64,000 nt of DNA from Dysidea avara (Eukaryota; Porifera; Demospongiae; Dictyoceratida; Dysideidae), in contig NC_089272.1 in the NCBI RefSeq assembly GCF_963678975.1, positions 3,654,359 through 3,718,358 of the forward strand. The letters are read 5' to 3'. A model generated the notes under the pieces. The model did not search any database. It saw nothing but the letters and a program-made list of their open reading frames with translations, and was not told the origin of the DNA. A program made the position numbers and the translations under genes. Below are positions 47,623-58,675 of the stretch, piece after piece. Numbering within the stretch: position 1 is the stretch's first letter; every line of letters starts with the position of its first letter.

Positions 47623-47883
47623 TATTATTATGGAAAGTATACAAGGCACTCCAAAAAGATAGCAAGTGCGTATTTTTGTGTGAATTAATTACGGGCGCAC
47701 CGAGGCAGTCACCGCTATCATCAGGCTTGCTACCCAGGCACCAGCAATGATTGCCCGGGCCTGTGCCCATGCAGGCCCTGGTGTAGCTACGCCCCTGTGT
47801 GCAATGGTCACCTCTTCTCCATCACTAACCTCCACACTCTCATCATAAGGTTTGTTCAGCACTATCTGACCCTGTGGAACAAT

Positions 47884-48341
47884 GTGATGTAACAAATGCT
47901 TGAGTAGCGGAAACTTGCATGGCAAGGCCCTATACGTGCATTGTATGATATGCCAGACTACTACTCATGCTATCAGCCGCACAACCCACTAAACCATGTT
48001 CACAGAACATCGTAACATCCATAAGCGAGCCATAAGATTTGTACAGTTCAACTAAAGATTCTGGCGAACACTCAAAGCACTTTTCTCGCGAACACTATTC
48101 CAGTTAAAGTCCATCACTGCACACTTAAATGTACAGCAATAGAAGTACGCTACGATACTATAACAATGTACTCACCTTCTTATCCTCCTCAGCGTCTGGC
48201 GAATAGTTGGTCGCGAGGGGTTGGTCGCTATTCAGAGGCTCACCTCCCCAAAACTTCTGATTGTGGGTTAATAGGGTTTCGTGATCAGCGAGTAAAACTT
48301 AGTTCCTCCGTGTGTATCGAAAGCTTAGATCCCTGTGCACA
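47884..48341. promoter_or_regulatory. Divergent promoter region beside the IFT46 pseudogene and BPHL-1
   Basis: The short gap between exon 1 of the pseudogene (48214) and the BPHL-1 ATG (48342) shares GATTGTGGGTTAATAGGGT and TCGTGATC with the intact promoter at 61265-61452. The X-box of the intact copy is reduced here to its left half (GTCGCTAT), and the AGTAAC half is gone. The stretch 47884-48175 is intron 1 of the pseudogene. Confidence 0.6.
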
Positions 48342-49109
48342 ATGGCATCCGGTAAAGTGTCGGTGAATGGCGTGGAGATGTATTACGAAATTAAGGGAAG
48401 TGGCCCCCACTCGATTGTGTGTATACCAGGTGCCATGGGAAGTACAGAAGACTTTGTCAAGCAATTTAAACATTTCGGAACTCGCCAGGAATTCACCATT
48501 GTAGCTCTTGACCCCAGAGGTTTTGGCAAGTCAAGGCCACCACAGAGGCAGTTCACAAATGACTTTCATACGGTTGATGCCAAAGACGCTAAAGGGTTGA
48601 TGGATGCTCTGGGATTTAAACAATTCACCGTGTTTGGGTTCAGTGATGGAGCTATGGTGGCCATGATACTTGCATCACTATATCCAGACTCTGTTCGCAA
48701 GCTGGTAGTCTGGGGAGGCAATGCATTCTTGGGTGAAGAAGATACGAAAATATACACCACTTACAAAGAAATTACTGCTTTAAATGCAAACACACAAGCC
48801 AAACTGGGAAAAGTGTATGGTGATGAACTGGCAGCTAGTTACTGGAGAGATTGGATCCAGCTGCACCTCAAGATATACAAAAATGGTGGTGACATTTGTA
48901 AAGATCACCTTGTTCATATAAAGTGTCCTACACTTGTCATTCATGGAAAGAAAGATCCAATAGTACCACTATACCATCTGGATTATATTGTGAAGAATAT
49001 TTCTAATTGTGAACAGCACATAATCGAGGAAGGCTTTCATTCAGTTCACAGTGATGATGGCACTACTGATGAGTTTAACTGCATCACTGGAGACTTCTTA
49101 GCCAAGTGA
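48342..49109 (+). CDS. BPHL-like alpha/beta hydrolase 1
   Basis: Intronless, 255 residues from ATG 48342. An upstream in-frame ATG at 48312 exists, but MASGKV is the conserved start in the second copy. It resembles vertebrate BPHL (valacyclovir hydrolase), a serine alpha/beta hydrolase of amino-acid esters. Visible parts: the oxyanion-hole strand CIPGAMGS, WDPRG-like ALDPRGFGKSRPP, nucleophile elbow FGFSDGAM with Ser near residue 114, GKKDPIVP with the acid Asp, and EEGFHSVH with the catalytic His. Family length is usual, minus a targeting peptide. Its partner IFT46 in this unit is dead, yet the frame is intact. Against copy 2, residues 62-134 are identical, with only silent changes in the DNA, pointing to purifying selection and possibly gene conversion. 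Confidence 0.9.
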   Translation: MASGKVSVNGVEMYYEIKGSGPHSIVCIPGAMGSTEDFVKQFKHFGTRQEFTIVALDPRGFGKSRPPQRQFTNDFHTVDAKDAKGLMDALGFKQFTVFGFSDGAMVAMILASLYPDSVRKLVVWGGNAFLGEEDTKIYTTYKEITALNANTQAKLGKVYGDELAASYWRDWIQLHLKIYKNGGDICKDHLVHIKCPTLVIHGKKDPIVPLYHLDYIVKNISNCEQHIIEEGFHSVHSDDGTTDEFNCITGDFLAK

Positions 49110-50570
49110 ATTAGACATTGCAAATATTGCGGCTATAGTATGTTGCATTTTTGTAGTGCCATCTTTTCATAGTTTGTACTGTAACATAAAAATTATGCAG
49201 TACAGATTATATAGAAACTTTGATCTCTTGTTAATTTACATTAAATTTTAAAGAAGGTGGTATGTAATGAATTAAATTAACATCTGCAATGGATCAGTAC
49301 ATGCGCAATGCTCAGGGGTGATACAGGAGTTGGCAAGGGGAGGGTCACAAACAGGCTGAGTGGTTTGGAAGAGCGGATAGTTGCCATATATTTGAAGAAA
49401 CAAAATCATCTCTCACTGTTAATTTTGCCATTTTAGTCTTGTGAAGTCTTAAAGTGACACTCCGTAGGTATTGTTTGCATCATGAAGCCATTTAAGTTTA
49501 TGATGCAATATTACTTAGTTGTTGACGTAAAACTAATAAAGTAGTGGGCGAATGTTTCTAAACCATGAGCCTCTGAAGATGTGTGGCATTTAGCTACTGC
49601 TTGTCTAGCACACAATAAACCTGCATGTGAGGGCACTCATATTCTACCAGCCTACTGCATACCATACAAAATACAGGTGTTTAAAATTGTCATATAACTT
49701 TAAATTATTTATAGTACTTGACCTTATACTTGAGTGAAAGGACGTTACGTGGATTAGTGAAACAGTTGAAGTGTAAGCTCAAGCAACTGCACACGCTGCT
49801 CACTGGTGCAAACTATCTACATCATGCCATCATGCTGGTTGTACATCTTCATTTTGTACTTCAGCAGTACAATAGACCCTCATGATCAGTTATCTGAACC
49901 CCAATGTGTCTCAGGAAATGAAATTGTTCAGATAACCAAAGCCCATACATTTATATACAGTGCTCTGTTGAATAACTACAATTGTACTCAAAATACTCTA
50001 ATAGAACAGTCATTTCAATCTTGGATAAACACAAAGGGGTTGGGTAATTGATGAGGGTCTACTGTAATGACATAAATATGAACAAAGCCTCATTATTTAC
50101 ACCTATATGCTTAAAACATCGTGTAGATATCCTGGATACTGAAAGTGTGTTGCAAAGAAGCCTAAACATCAAATCAAGAACAAGCAAACAAACCTTGTAC
50201 TTACTCTATTACAACACATGGGACAAACACATTGGCAATTTGCCTGTCCTACTAACAAAAGTGCCCTATGATGCATGAGCCAGTGTTGAAAAACTGTGAG
50301 CATAAAATACTTGCTTTTGTTTGTTCTTTATGTTGAATGCACTGGTGTAAGGAAGACTCACTGAAAAACTGAACTACATTCCTGTAAAGACAGACAACTG
50401 CAGGTTTGATTCGATCCCCACCTATGTCACAACTTTTTGATGCGCCTTTTTGTTTTCTGTGCATTCATCTGTTCTACACAATTTTTTATAAACTAACCCC
50501 CCCCCCCCCTTGATTTGCTGCAATATTTGAGTTGCTAGATGACAGGCGTTTAATTCACTAAAATTCCACA
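49110..50570. other. 3' flank of BPHL-1 and start of unit B, no gene
   Basis: The unit B homology starts at about 49567 (GAGCCTCTGAAGATGTGTGG). 49650-50540 is collinear with 25200-26075. A C run at 50495-50508 and one dispersed motif copy (49993-50012) are the only notable items. Confidence 0.5.
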
Positions 50571-50574
50571 TTGA

Positions 50575-50845
50575 TACATGTTAGGATTCTAAGATACTAG
50601 GAGCTAAAAGTTGGGGATGCACAAAAATGCCACCATCTGGATTTGGACCCACAACCTCGAGTTGAGTACTGTACCACTTGAACAGTTTGTTTTGAAAGGA
50701 ATGTACAGCTGTAGCTAAAGTTTTCTTTTCACCTTGGCCTTCTATGTGCTGTGGACAGTGAATGAAAACACACGTGAAGCTCGTGATAATAACAAGTACT
50801 TCTTCATTTTGAGAATTGATTGTGTTGATATGCACAAACAATAGT
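50575..50845 (-). repeat. tRNA-like SINE (fuller copy)
   Basis: On the minus strand GTTCAAGTGGTACAGTACTC resembles an A box region and GGTTGTGGGTCCAAATCC a B box. It corresponds to the truncated copy at 26215-26290 in unit A. Confidence 0.5.
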
Positions 50846-51917
50846 AAGTAAGCAGTGTGATGAACAGATTAGAATAGATATAGATCACCAGTTTGTTTGG
50901 CTAGAGAGTAGCAATGATGTACAGTAACTTTAACCACCACACTGACAGGTAGTTGGTGTCAGATGTCTTTGACAAAAGACCAACCTAATCATTAACTTAA
51001 CCTTCTAAAATTTTTATAAACAGACAATAATGTACATACCCTGTGACCATTTGTGCATAATAACAAACACATTACAACAAATAAGTGTTAAGTGATTTGA
51101 TTGGTTAATTAGCTTCAGTTACAACACTGTCACTACGTGGCTTCCTCACAATTTCATCTGATTGGGTAGCCAGTGATTTGAAATGCTGCAAAGGAGTAAT
51201 TACAATGTAAATACACATACACTTTCATATCGAGTTGCATGTATGTACAAATAAATGGTATCTCAAATATATTAGTACATGCAGGGACATGCCCACAGTG
51301 GTCGGCAGTGGTTAGTACCAACCACCACTTAAATAAAATAGCCACCACTACCTCTCACCAACCACTACAGATTCACCTCTGACATACACTACAAAGTTAA
51401 GGCCCCACACTACTTTTCTGGACCCAACCATATCTCTTGTAGCCACCACTACTCTAAACCTGGGCACATCACTGTACATGTGGAGATACATAACTATAAT
51501 ATTACTAATTAGTGGCACTGCCTCCCCTGAGTTAACTATTGTGTTCCCTAGGTTTATTCTTCTAGATACAATGAAAAGGTTTACTTGATAATCTTCCCCA
51601 ACAAAAGACCAATACTCAGTGGCATCACAGTAAAATTTTACCAAACTCTCCAAAACACAAAACATGAGGGATATAGGAGTATCCCCCCCCCCTGGAAATA
51701 TTTGAAAAATTAGGTGTGAAGATAATCGATGTAGTACGTATGCTTCACACACTTACAGTGATTCTCTCCCATGATCTTATAGAACCGCTAAAGCCAAACG
51801 CCTCTCCCTACATTCCAAAACAACCCCCTCCCCTCTCTCCCCAACTTAACAATCTGGATTGAGACTTGAGATGACACAGGATATATATTTATGCATCCAT
51901 TGTGACCACCAGCACAA
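50846..51917. other. 3' flank of IFT46 in unit B
   Basis: It is collinear with 26280-26930 and 30880-31480 of unit A, and unit A has 3.93 kb inserted between those two blocks. A 134-codon minus-strand frame at 51348-51752 is not conserved in unit A and is not called as a gene. Confidence 0.5.
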
Positions 51918-52374
51918 TCAAAGTACATGATCCAGTTCACAATCCTGGATATTATAAAACTTAGATTGGGCCTGGTTGACCCCAGTTTAAATTCCAGCAT
52001 GTATGCAGAACTAACATACCTGAGAATTCTTAAATTCCATATACAAAGTGAACAGCACATGAAGAGAATGAATCTTGTTCTTGTACACTGGAATATCTAA
52101 CATGTCTGTGAGAGCAACACCACATGTGATTACAGTATAGAAACTTCTAAAGACTTCACACAAATGCATACACTCTTGTAGTGACACAATTTTTATAGAT
52201 TAATTGGAATCAAAGGGATGCAGGCATACTACATAGTTACATGCATGGGTACATAAATTATACTAGTCAACTCACTGCAGATAATGTCCACAAATTGTGA
52301 CAGACTACAGTCCAGTTCAGCTGATGGCAATTCCACCTACAGAGCATACAATATAAAGTAACAATCAATAAAAG

Positions 52375-52431
<57 letters not shown>

Positions 52432-55400
52432 TACATTGTGTGTACACTGTAAGTATGAAGTAAGCACATACACTAATCATTTGCTCATACACATGTATAT
52501 ACACACGTACATGATGTAAGTGCATGGATACCTACACACACGCGCACATGCAGGCACACACGCACGCATGTATGTACACACACACAAATGCACACATCAC
52601 ATGAATGCATGCACACACAGTGACACACACATGCGCGTGTGCGTGCACTTACATGTGTGTGACCGCGTCTGTGACATACACACCATAGATAATAGACATC
52701 CCTACCTGGATTGGAAACACACGTATAATGCCATACAAAAGTACATGACTATCCGCGTTTCACCCCTGAAGTTTTGAAATCTTTCTCACTCAAAGATTCT
52801 GTTTTACTGTCTGGATACAGCTCGCTTGTTTTAACTAGTAAGTTTAGTAGATTGTTTCTTGGGTGGCGATTAGCTTACTATTGGTATAGGCACTTTCCGT
52901 ATAAAAAGAATTTGCACATGTTTGTGAAAATGGCAGGTTGAACAAGTCTAGTTTAAGGCTGATGCTTATTAGTTACTAGTGCTACGTGTACTGGTATGGA
53001 TTTCATGGTATATTCGCTCCAGTTCAGCCAAGTTCACAAATCCCACTTCTCGTATCAACCTTTCGCGCTTGTCAAACTTCTAGCTAATACACATCAGTAC
53101 ACCCACTATGAATAGGCCAAACCTTATATTCCATAGTGGTGCACCTACTACTTGCCAGTAAATAAAACATGTGTTTATAAAATCCACTCCCGGTACTGTG
53201 TACAGTATAAGGGGCACGAAGTGCGGATAGATTAGGTGGCGATTAGAAGTTTCCAATCCAGTATGGGGTGTCTATTATCTACGTACACACTTATCACTCA
53301 CACAGTACACACACATACCGTGTACAAGTAACAAAGTAAAGTTTTCAGCTACCATCACATCTACCCAATGAACCAGCACCGGGACACCTGTACGCTACTC
53401 AGGTGTCATGAGTCCGAGTATGTACACGTTGAGCTAGATGCTCAATAACTCAGGGATGGAATGTACACACGCATGTATGTACGCATGTATACAAGATCTT
53501 GAAATTTGGTAGTACTACTTAACTCCCTCTTTTTTTTCTTTTTTTTTTTTGAAATCTGACATTTTATTTAGAACCAATCAAAGTTTCCCATACATTTAGT
53601 GTGGAGAAGCCATTAAAATACATGGCTTTTCTTGAATTTGTAAGAGCCAAACTGCATGTGTTAGCTCTTCACACCTCTACTGTCATCAGTAATCACCTGG
53701 TCGATGAAACACTATTTCTCTTGAGAAAAATTCACTTTTAGCTGTTTTCTCTGGGTTAAGCTCAATACATACTATATGAGGCTGTACTATATCCCACAGG
53801 TGTGGGGGCACCTGAAATCCCACCTGGACCTTCACCTGTTGGTGAGACATGAACTGTTGACATTTGCTTCCCCAGTTAACAATGTTGCAGCTGAGTGGGT
53901 TGCTTCCCAGTTGGCCACCAGGTCACTAGGTCTCTATTTAAATAGCTGGGTAGACTGGAGTAAATTGAGCAAACTTTTTTGCTCAAGGAAACAACAATAG
54001 TAACTGGGCATAACCGGGAATCAAACCTGGAACCTTTCAATTACCAAGCCAATGTTCTAGCCACTTCACACACACACGCACACACACACACACACACGCA
54101 CACACACACACACAAATACATACACTATTTAACAATTCTTCAAATTGTGGGGGCCATTCCTGCATCAGTGTCTCAATGTTTGGTAGATTCCTACACAACA
54201 ATGAAGTGTTATTGTACATACATAGTAAACCATAACAATCCATCCATCAAAATAGTGTCACACTCACTTGGTATAGTGCACTTTAGCAGCTGGCTTTTGT
54301 CGATGGAGATCACTGTATTGCGATAGTAACAAGTCACAGATAAATGTACACACAATGAATTACGTATACTGTACATGCACATATTCACTTGCAGCATATT
54401 AGTAATTAAAATTTATCCAAAACATAATTATGTAGATTGTACCAAATAGTATGGTAGTACTGTTTAAGGTTACGGTATAGTCACGGGTAATCATTCAAAA
54501 TTTTGAATGCCTATCGATACTTTTTGAGAAGCCCATAAAACCAGTCTAGCAGCGTGAAAAGTTTTAAATGAGGGTGAAGCCCTTCATATTTAATGTTTTT
54601 TATGTAGCTACAGTGTAGTTTGAGGCAGGTGGAACACTACAGTTTGTTGTAGTAGCACAAGTAAGCCAGCCCATACATCGCTCAGCTCCAGCTGTCACTG
54701 CCATGTTTTTCTGCCGCCAAATACAGCAAAAGCTGTAGGCTCTATTGGAATTTCTGGGGCATAGTGATGCTGTATATTAAATTTATTAGGTCCTGTGGAA
54801 GCGTTTTTGGCGTGTTTCTTCCCAGTGACTCAGATACAAGCCTTCAAAGAGCTTGTTTCACTCGAAAAAACTACTAAAAGTTCAATAAAATGTCTATACA
54901 ACCAGTAACTTAAAAAATCGCTTCCACAGGACCTAGATATTTTAGTTGTTTAGTCACCTGTGTTGAAATTATAAGGATTCAGTAATCTGTTAGTCTGGTT
55001 TTTGGCAGCTCGTTTTTATAAAACATCGCTCTATTGTGGACCACACACCCAAGAACAGTCGTTGTTCTACAGTAAAAACAAACAAGCACAATTAGTTGTA
55101 TTGCTAACACAACAGAGTTGTTGAAATTATTTATCCCTGCTTGGTTTAAAGCAGGTTTTGTAATTTGTTCCGCCCACGCATTTTAAACTATTCCGTAACC
55201 TTAAGTAGGGATCGCCCCTAAAGTGATAAGCACCGCCTAAAATGCTACTTTTAAAAATCATACTAGAGACACTTTACATGACAAAAATCATCTACGAAAT
55301 AATATCAGTCCATCTAATATCATATACAACATTAAAAACAAGAAAGCACAGACCACACTCACAAGGCTAGAGACCAAATGAAGCAGCAAACAGCCACCAT

Positions 55401-58400
55401 TTTACGCCACGAAAGCAAACTCACCAGTTGGCATGTGCCTTTTGGAGTTCGAATGTGTGTGTGTGTGCCCTCTGCATCTTGTCTTTTTATCTTCTGGTCA
55501 TCCTCTTCATAAATAAAACCATACTGAAGCATTAATTTTCTGTATCAACACTTTCCAAGCAGCATATTTAATTGTTTAAAGCTCTTACGTAAAAGGTACT
55601 GGATACCTGGCATTTACTTGTAACTTTACAATAGGTTCAAGACCACACCCATTAATGATCTTGATTGATTAATAGCGATAGAGTGTGGAGACCACACCTC
55701 TTAACAGTCTACTCGATCATGACCCCATATTGTTGGTCTAGTTATATTTACAATGCTAGCACAGTGAAAATATGAAATAGTGACATGCCCCTTGGTAGGT
55801 GAGATGCTGACTTGAGATACTCTAATATAGCAATCACCCAAATATCTGCATAGCTGTATGCTATAGTAGTATAATATGCCAATGTAGCCACTGAGCTATG
55901 CTGTAATACCATCATTCATCTCTTGTTTCACTACTTTTTATCGTTTGGATCACTACTTTTTATCGTTTGGATCCCTACTTCATTAATAATTTTAATGTAC
56001 GTTGAGTTAAGCACTATTCTTGCTCTTTTCTTATTACACAAAAGTACATCCCCTCCACCCAGCCCACCACACAATAGTATTCCTCACTTGATGCTATTAA
56101 TCCAGTTGTCCACTGCTTTACTATTCTTCTCAGGATCAACAATACTGTGTACTGCCTGTGGAGAGGAAAATGAGTAGTACAGAGGTTGTGTATGTCATCT
56201 CTAATATTAGTTAGGGAATTGCCTATATCCATTACAAAGAGGTATTTATCAATACAGGGACTTTACCATAAATGATTTGTTACATATTTAATTATGTACA
56301 CATGCAGCTATCTATACACAGGAGCACACACATGTACTGTAATTGAGTAACATATTTTAAGTAAACCAAAATATTTCAAAATCACTGCTATAAAATTAAG
56401 TTTTAACTGAATTACTCTGAAAATACACTCTATTCAACCAAACTTACAATAAATTATATGATACATAATTATTGTACATGTGCAAAATAACAAAACTACA
56501 CTAGTACCAAAAAACTATACAGCCATACAGCATGTGTGTGTATTATTAAGTATGAAAGTATGTACATAAGTGCACATGTCCACTTTTAATAATTTCAAGC
56601 CACCAGTTGGCTACACTCCAAACAGACACTCGATCTGTTTACGAGAAAACACGCTCAACACCAGTTGTCTCCACACCCATTTGGAGCACACCACATACAC
56701 CATCATCACGCCTTGTAGCAACACCATTGAAATACTACCAGCAGCTATGACCAACAAGCTGTACTCTCCACTAACAAGTGATGAAGCTACAAGCAGGTAC
56801 CCAACCATTCCAATTGTTGCGCCAATGGTGACCACTGCCTTTAAAAGAAGGTAATATTTCCGGCTGGCTTTGAAGTTAACAACATTGTTCTCACTAGCAC
56901 AGTACATGTTAACCCAGTAGAGGATAACTAGAAACAGTGCAGTGATCTGGAATAGCTTATGGACCACAAGTTGGAAAAGCATCATCACAAGAACACTATG
57001 GTGTACTGAGAACAACTGCCTGCACTGACCATCATGATCAAACATTGGACTAGCACCTACACCAAACAGGTCACAGACAATCATGTACACAAGTATGGGA
57101 GTGACAGAGACAAGCAAGAAAGCAATGTAGCCATAAAACAGCTTCTTAGACAATTGGGAAGATAAATCGGGTAGCAGCCTGAAGCTGCGATATGTCAAAT
57201 ACCCCACATGTAATAACAGGAGACTGGCAGACACCTCATAAGCAGTTAATGACACAGACAGGTAAGATAGAAGCCTACAAAGCCACCAACTAGCAGTGTT
57301 GAAATAACGTAGTACATACATCATATTAATATCAAGAGTGGTAAGTACCAAGGATATGTTATTAATGATAATCAGTTTACCCATCATTCTACGTCTCAAG
57401 TCAACAAGTAGTACGTGAAAGATCAAGATGATAAGAGTAAACACTAAGATCAAGCAAGACACAACGCAGTTAAAAACAAAGAGAAACCATGAACCTTCAT
57501 CTTGAATCTTAACCTTACAAGGCATTTCCCCTTCAGCAATCATGATGATCATTAAATAGAATGGTACACTATCATTACTCCCTACCATCATTACATCATC
57601 ACTAATGACATCAATGATGTACAGTAACTGGCCAGTATTCTTCAATACAATAGTACAGTTCCCAATAGTACAGTACTGTAGGCTTAGTACTGACATCTGG
57701 CCTGATGATACATTACTCCAAGGCAGGTTCTCTGAGGCTACACTGTCTGTGGTGAAAGGCATATTACCCAAGGAAGCTATGTGTCCTAAGGCCACATTGC
57801 CTGGAGTTGTCTCCTCTGAGGTCATGTTCACCAAGCATTCTTCATAAGGTAGTGTGGCAACTAAATTCTCTGCCACCATCATACACAACAAGAAAAGCTT
57901 GACAACACAGTACACCATCTTGATCTCTGCCATACAACACTAGTAAGACCAGAAACACTGATAGACTAGAAATGACCCTACAAAGTATTCATGTCAACAC
58001 TAAGTATTCAGTGGGATATGTAAGAGCTTGGTAAGGAAGGTACACAGAGAAGGTGTTACACTACAACATCAATAACTCCATACCCAACAGTGTCACTATT
58101 TGTATGTGTGTCACATACGTGAGTATAAGATATAATGCACTCAACAGCAACCTTTTGTTATTACTTGTTGGAAGCACATACTGTACGTTCATAAGTACAT
58201 AGCTACATAGTGCTAAGAGCAACTGTGAAGTTTGTGTTAATTGTGTCAGCAGTTTGAACACCCGAATAGAAGACAGAGTGTTAGCAGTCTTAAAATGTTT
58301 ACATAAGATATTAACCTTATAGTCATACATAAAACAGTGAAGCATATAGCTTACCACAGGTTTGATGATGGGCTGTTTAGCTATAGCTCTTAGTTGCAAG

Positions 58401-58621
58401 TCCAGTACATTAGGGTCTGATTGTTTGGTCTTTGGTTCATCCAGTACTGTCTTACCCAACAATGAGTCTGCCTTGCCATCTGGTCTGGACACCTGTAGTG
58501 GATGGTGAACAGCGAGGGTCAATGATGCAATATTATCTCTAGAATTGCCTTTCAGTTTTCAAACAATTATTGTAAAGTTGTTTATATATATATATGCAAC
58601 ACTGCATACATATACACTACA

Positions 58622-58675
<54 letters not shown>

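Larger units (their letters stand above)
41741..47797. mobile_element. hAT-like element, 6057 bp with nested insertions, 8 bp target duplication
   Basis: It starts CAGGGGCGTAGCTAGC and ends with the inverse, GTAGCTACGCCCCTG. TGTGCAAT is duplicated at 41733-41740 and 47798-47805, within exon 2 of the IFT46 pseudogene. Its own sequence is about 41741-42476 and 47623-47797 and shows no transposase. The bulk is element E2 (42477-47033), a MITE and palindrome P2. Confidence 0.9.
31570..48214 (-). pseudogene. IFT46 pseudogene (unit A), multiply broken
   Basis: Exon remnants, 5' to 3' on the minus strand: exon 1 at 48176-48214, where the ATG is missing while the flanking codons (ATNYSPDAEED) remain. 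Exon 2 is split into 47798-47871, 41725-41740 and 38736-38766, and its tail carries TAA. Exon 3 is 35394-35563 with TAG at 35447-35449. Exon 4 and most of exon 5 are deleted (only IAKQPNIKPV and its donor survive near 35240-35270). Exon 6 was not found. Exon 7 is 32941-32985. Exon 8 is 32806-32863, with its 3' end and donor lost. Exons 9 and 10 lie at about 31828-31890 and 31588-31675 and look intact. It is the paralogue of the gene at 51918-61264 and cannot make the protein. Confidence 0.9.
23690..49112. other. Tandem duplication unit A (IFT46 pseudogene + BPHL-1)
   Basis: It starts at GAGCCTCTGAAGATGTGTGG (about 23730) and ends after BPHL-1. It is collinear with unit B (49567-62220) and in the same orientation. 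Matching blocks include 25200-26930 with 49650-51500, 30880-31990 with 51510-52480, and 32260-33900 with 53660-55870. Unit A is about twice as long because of many insertions (24.0-25.2, 26.95-30.88, 36.64-38.06, 38.77-41.72 and 41.74-47.80 kb). Confidence 0.85.

Noticed and set aside
47689-47925. Separate minus-strand gene with an IFT46-like segment
   Set aside because: It is the IFT46 pseudogene exon 2 reading into the hAT-like terminus at 47797; the tail is transposon sequence.
49806-50464. Several short frames duplicated at 25282-26011
   Set aside because: Shared between units only because of the segmental duplication; frames differ in length and show no conservation pattern.
51348-51752. 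134-codon minus-strand frame
   Set aside because: The paralogous stretch in unit A is not open in this frame and no domain is visible. Chance frame in an intergenic region.
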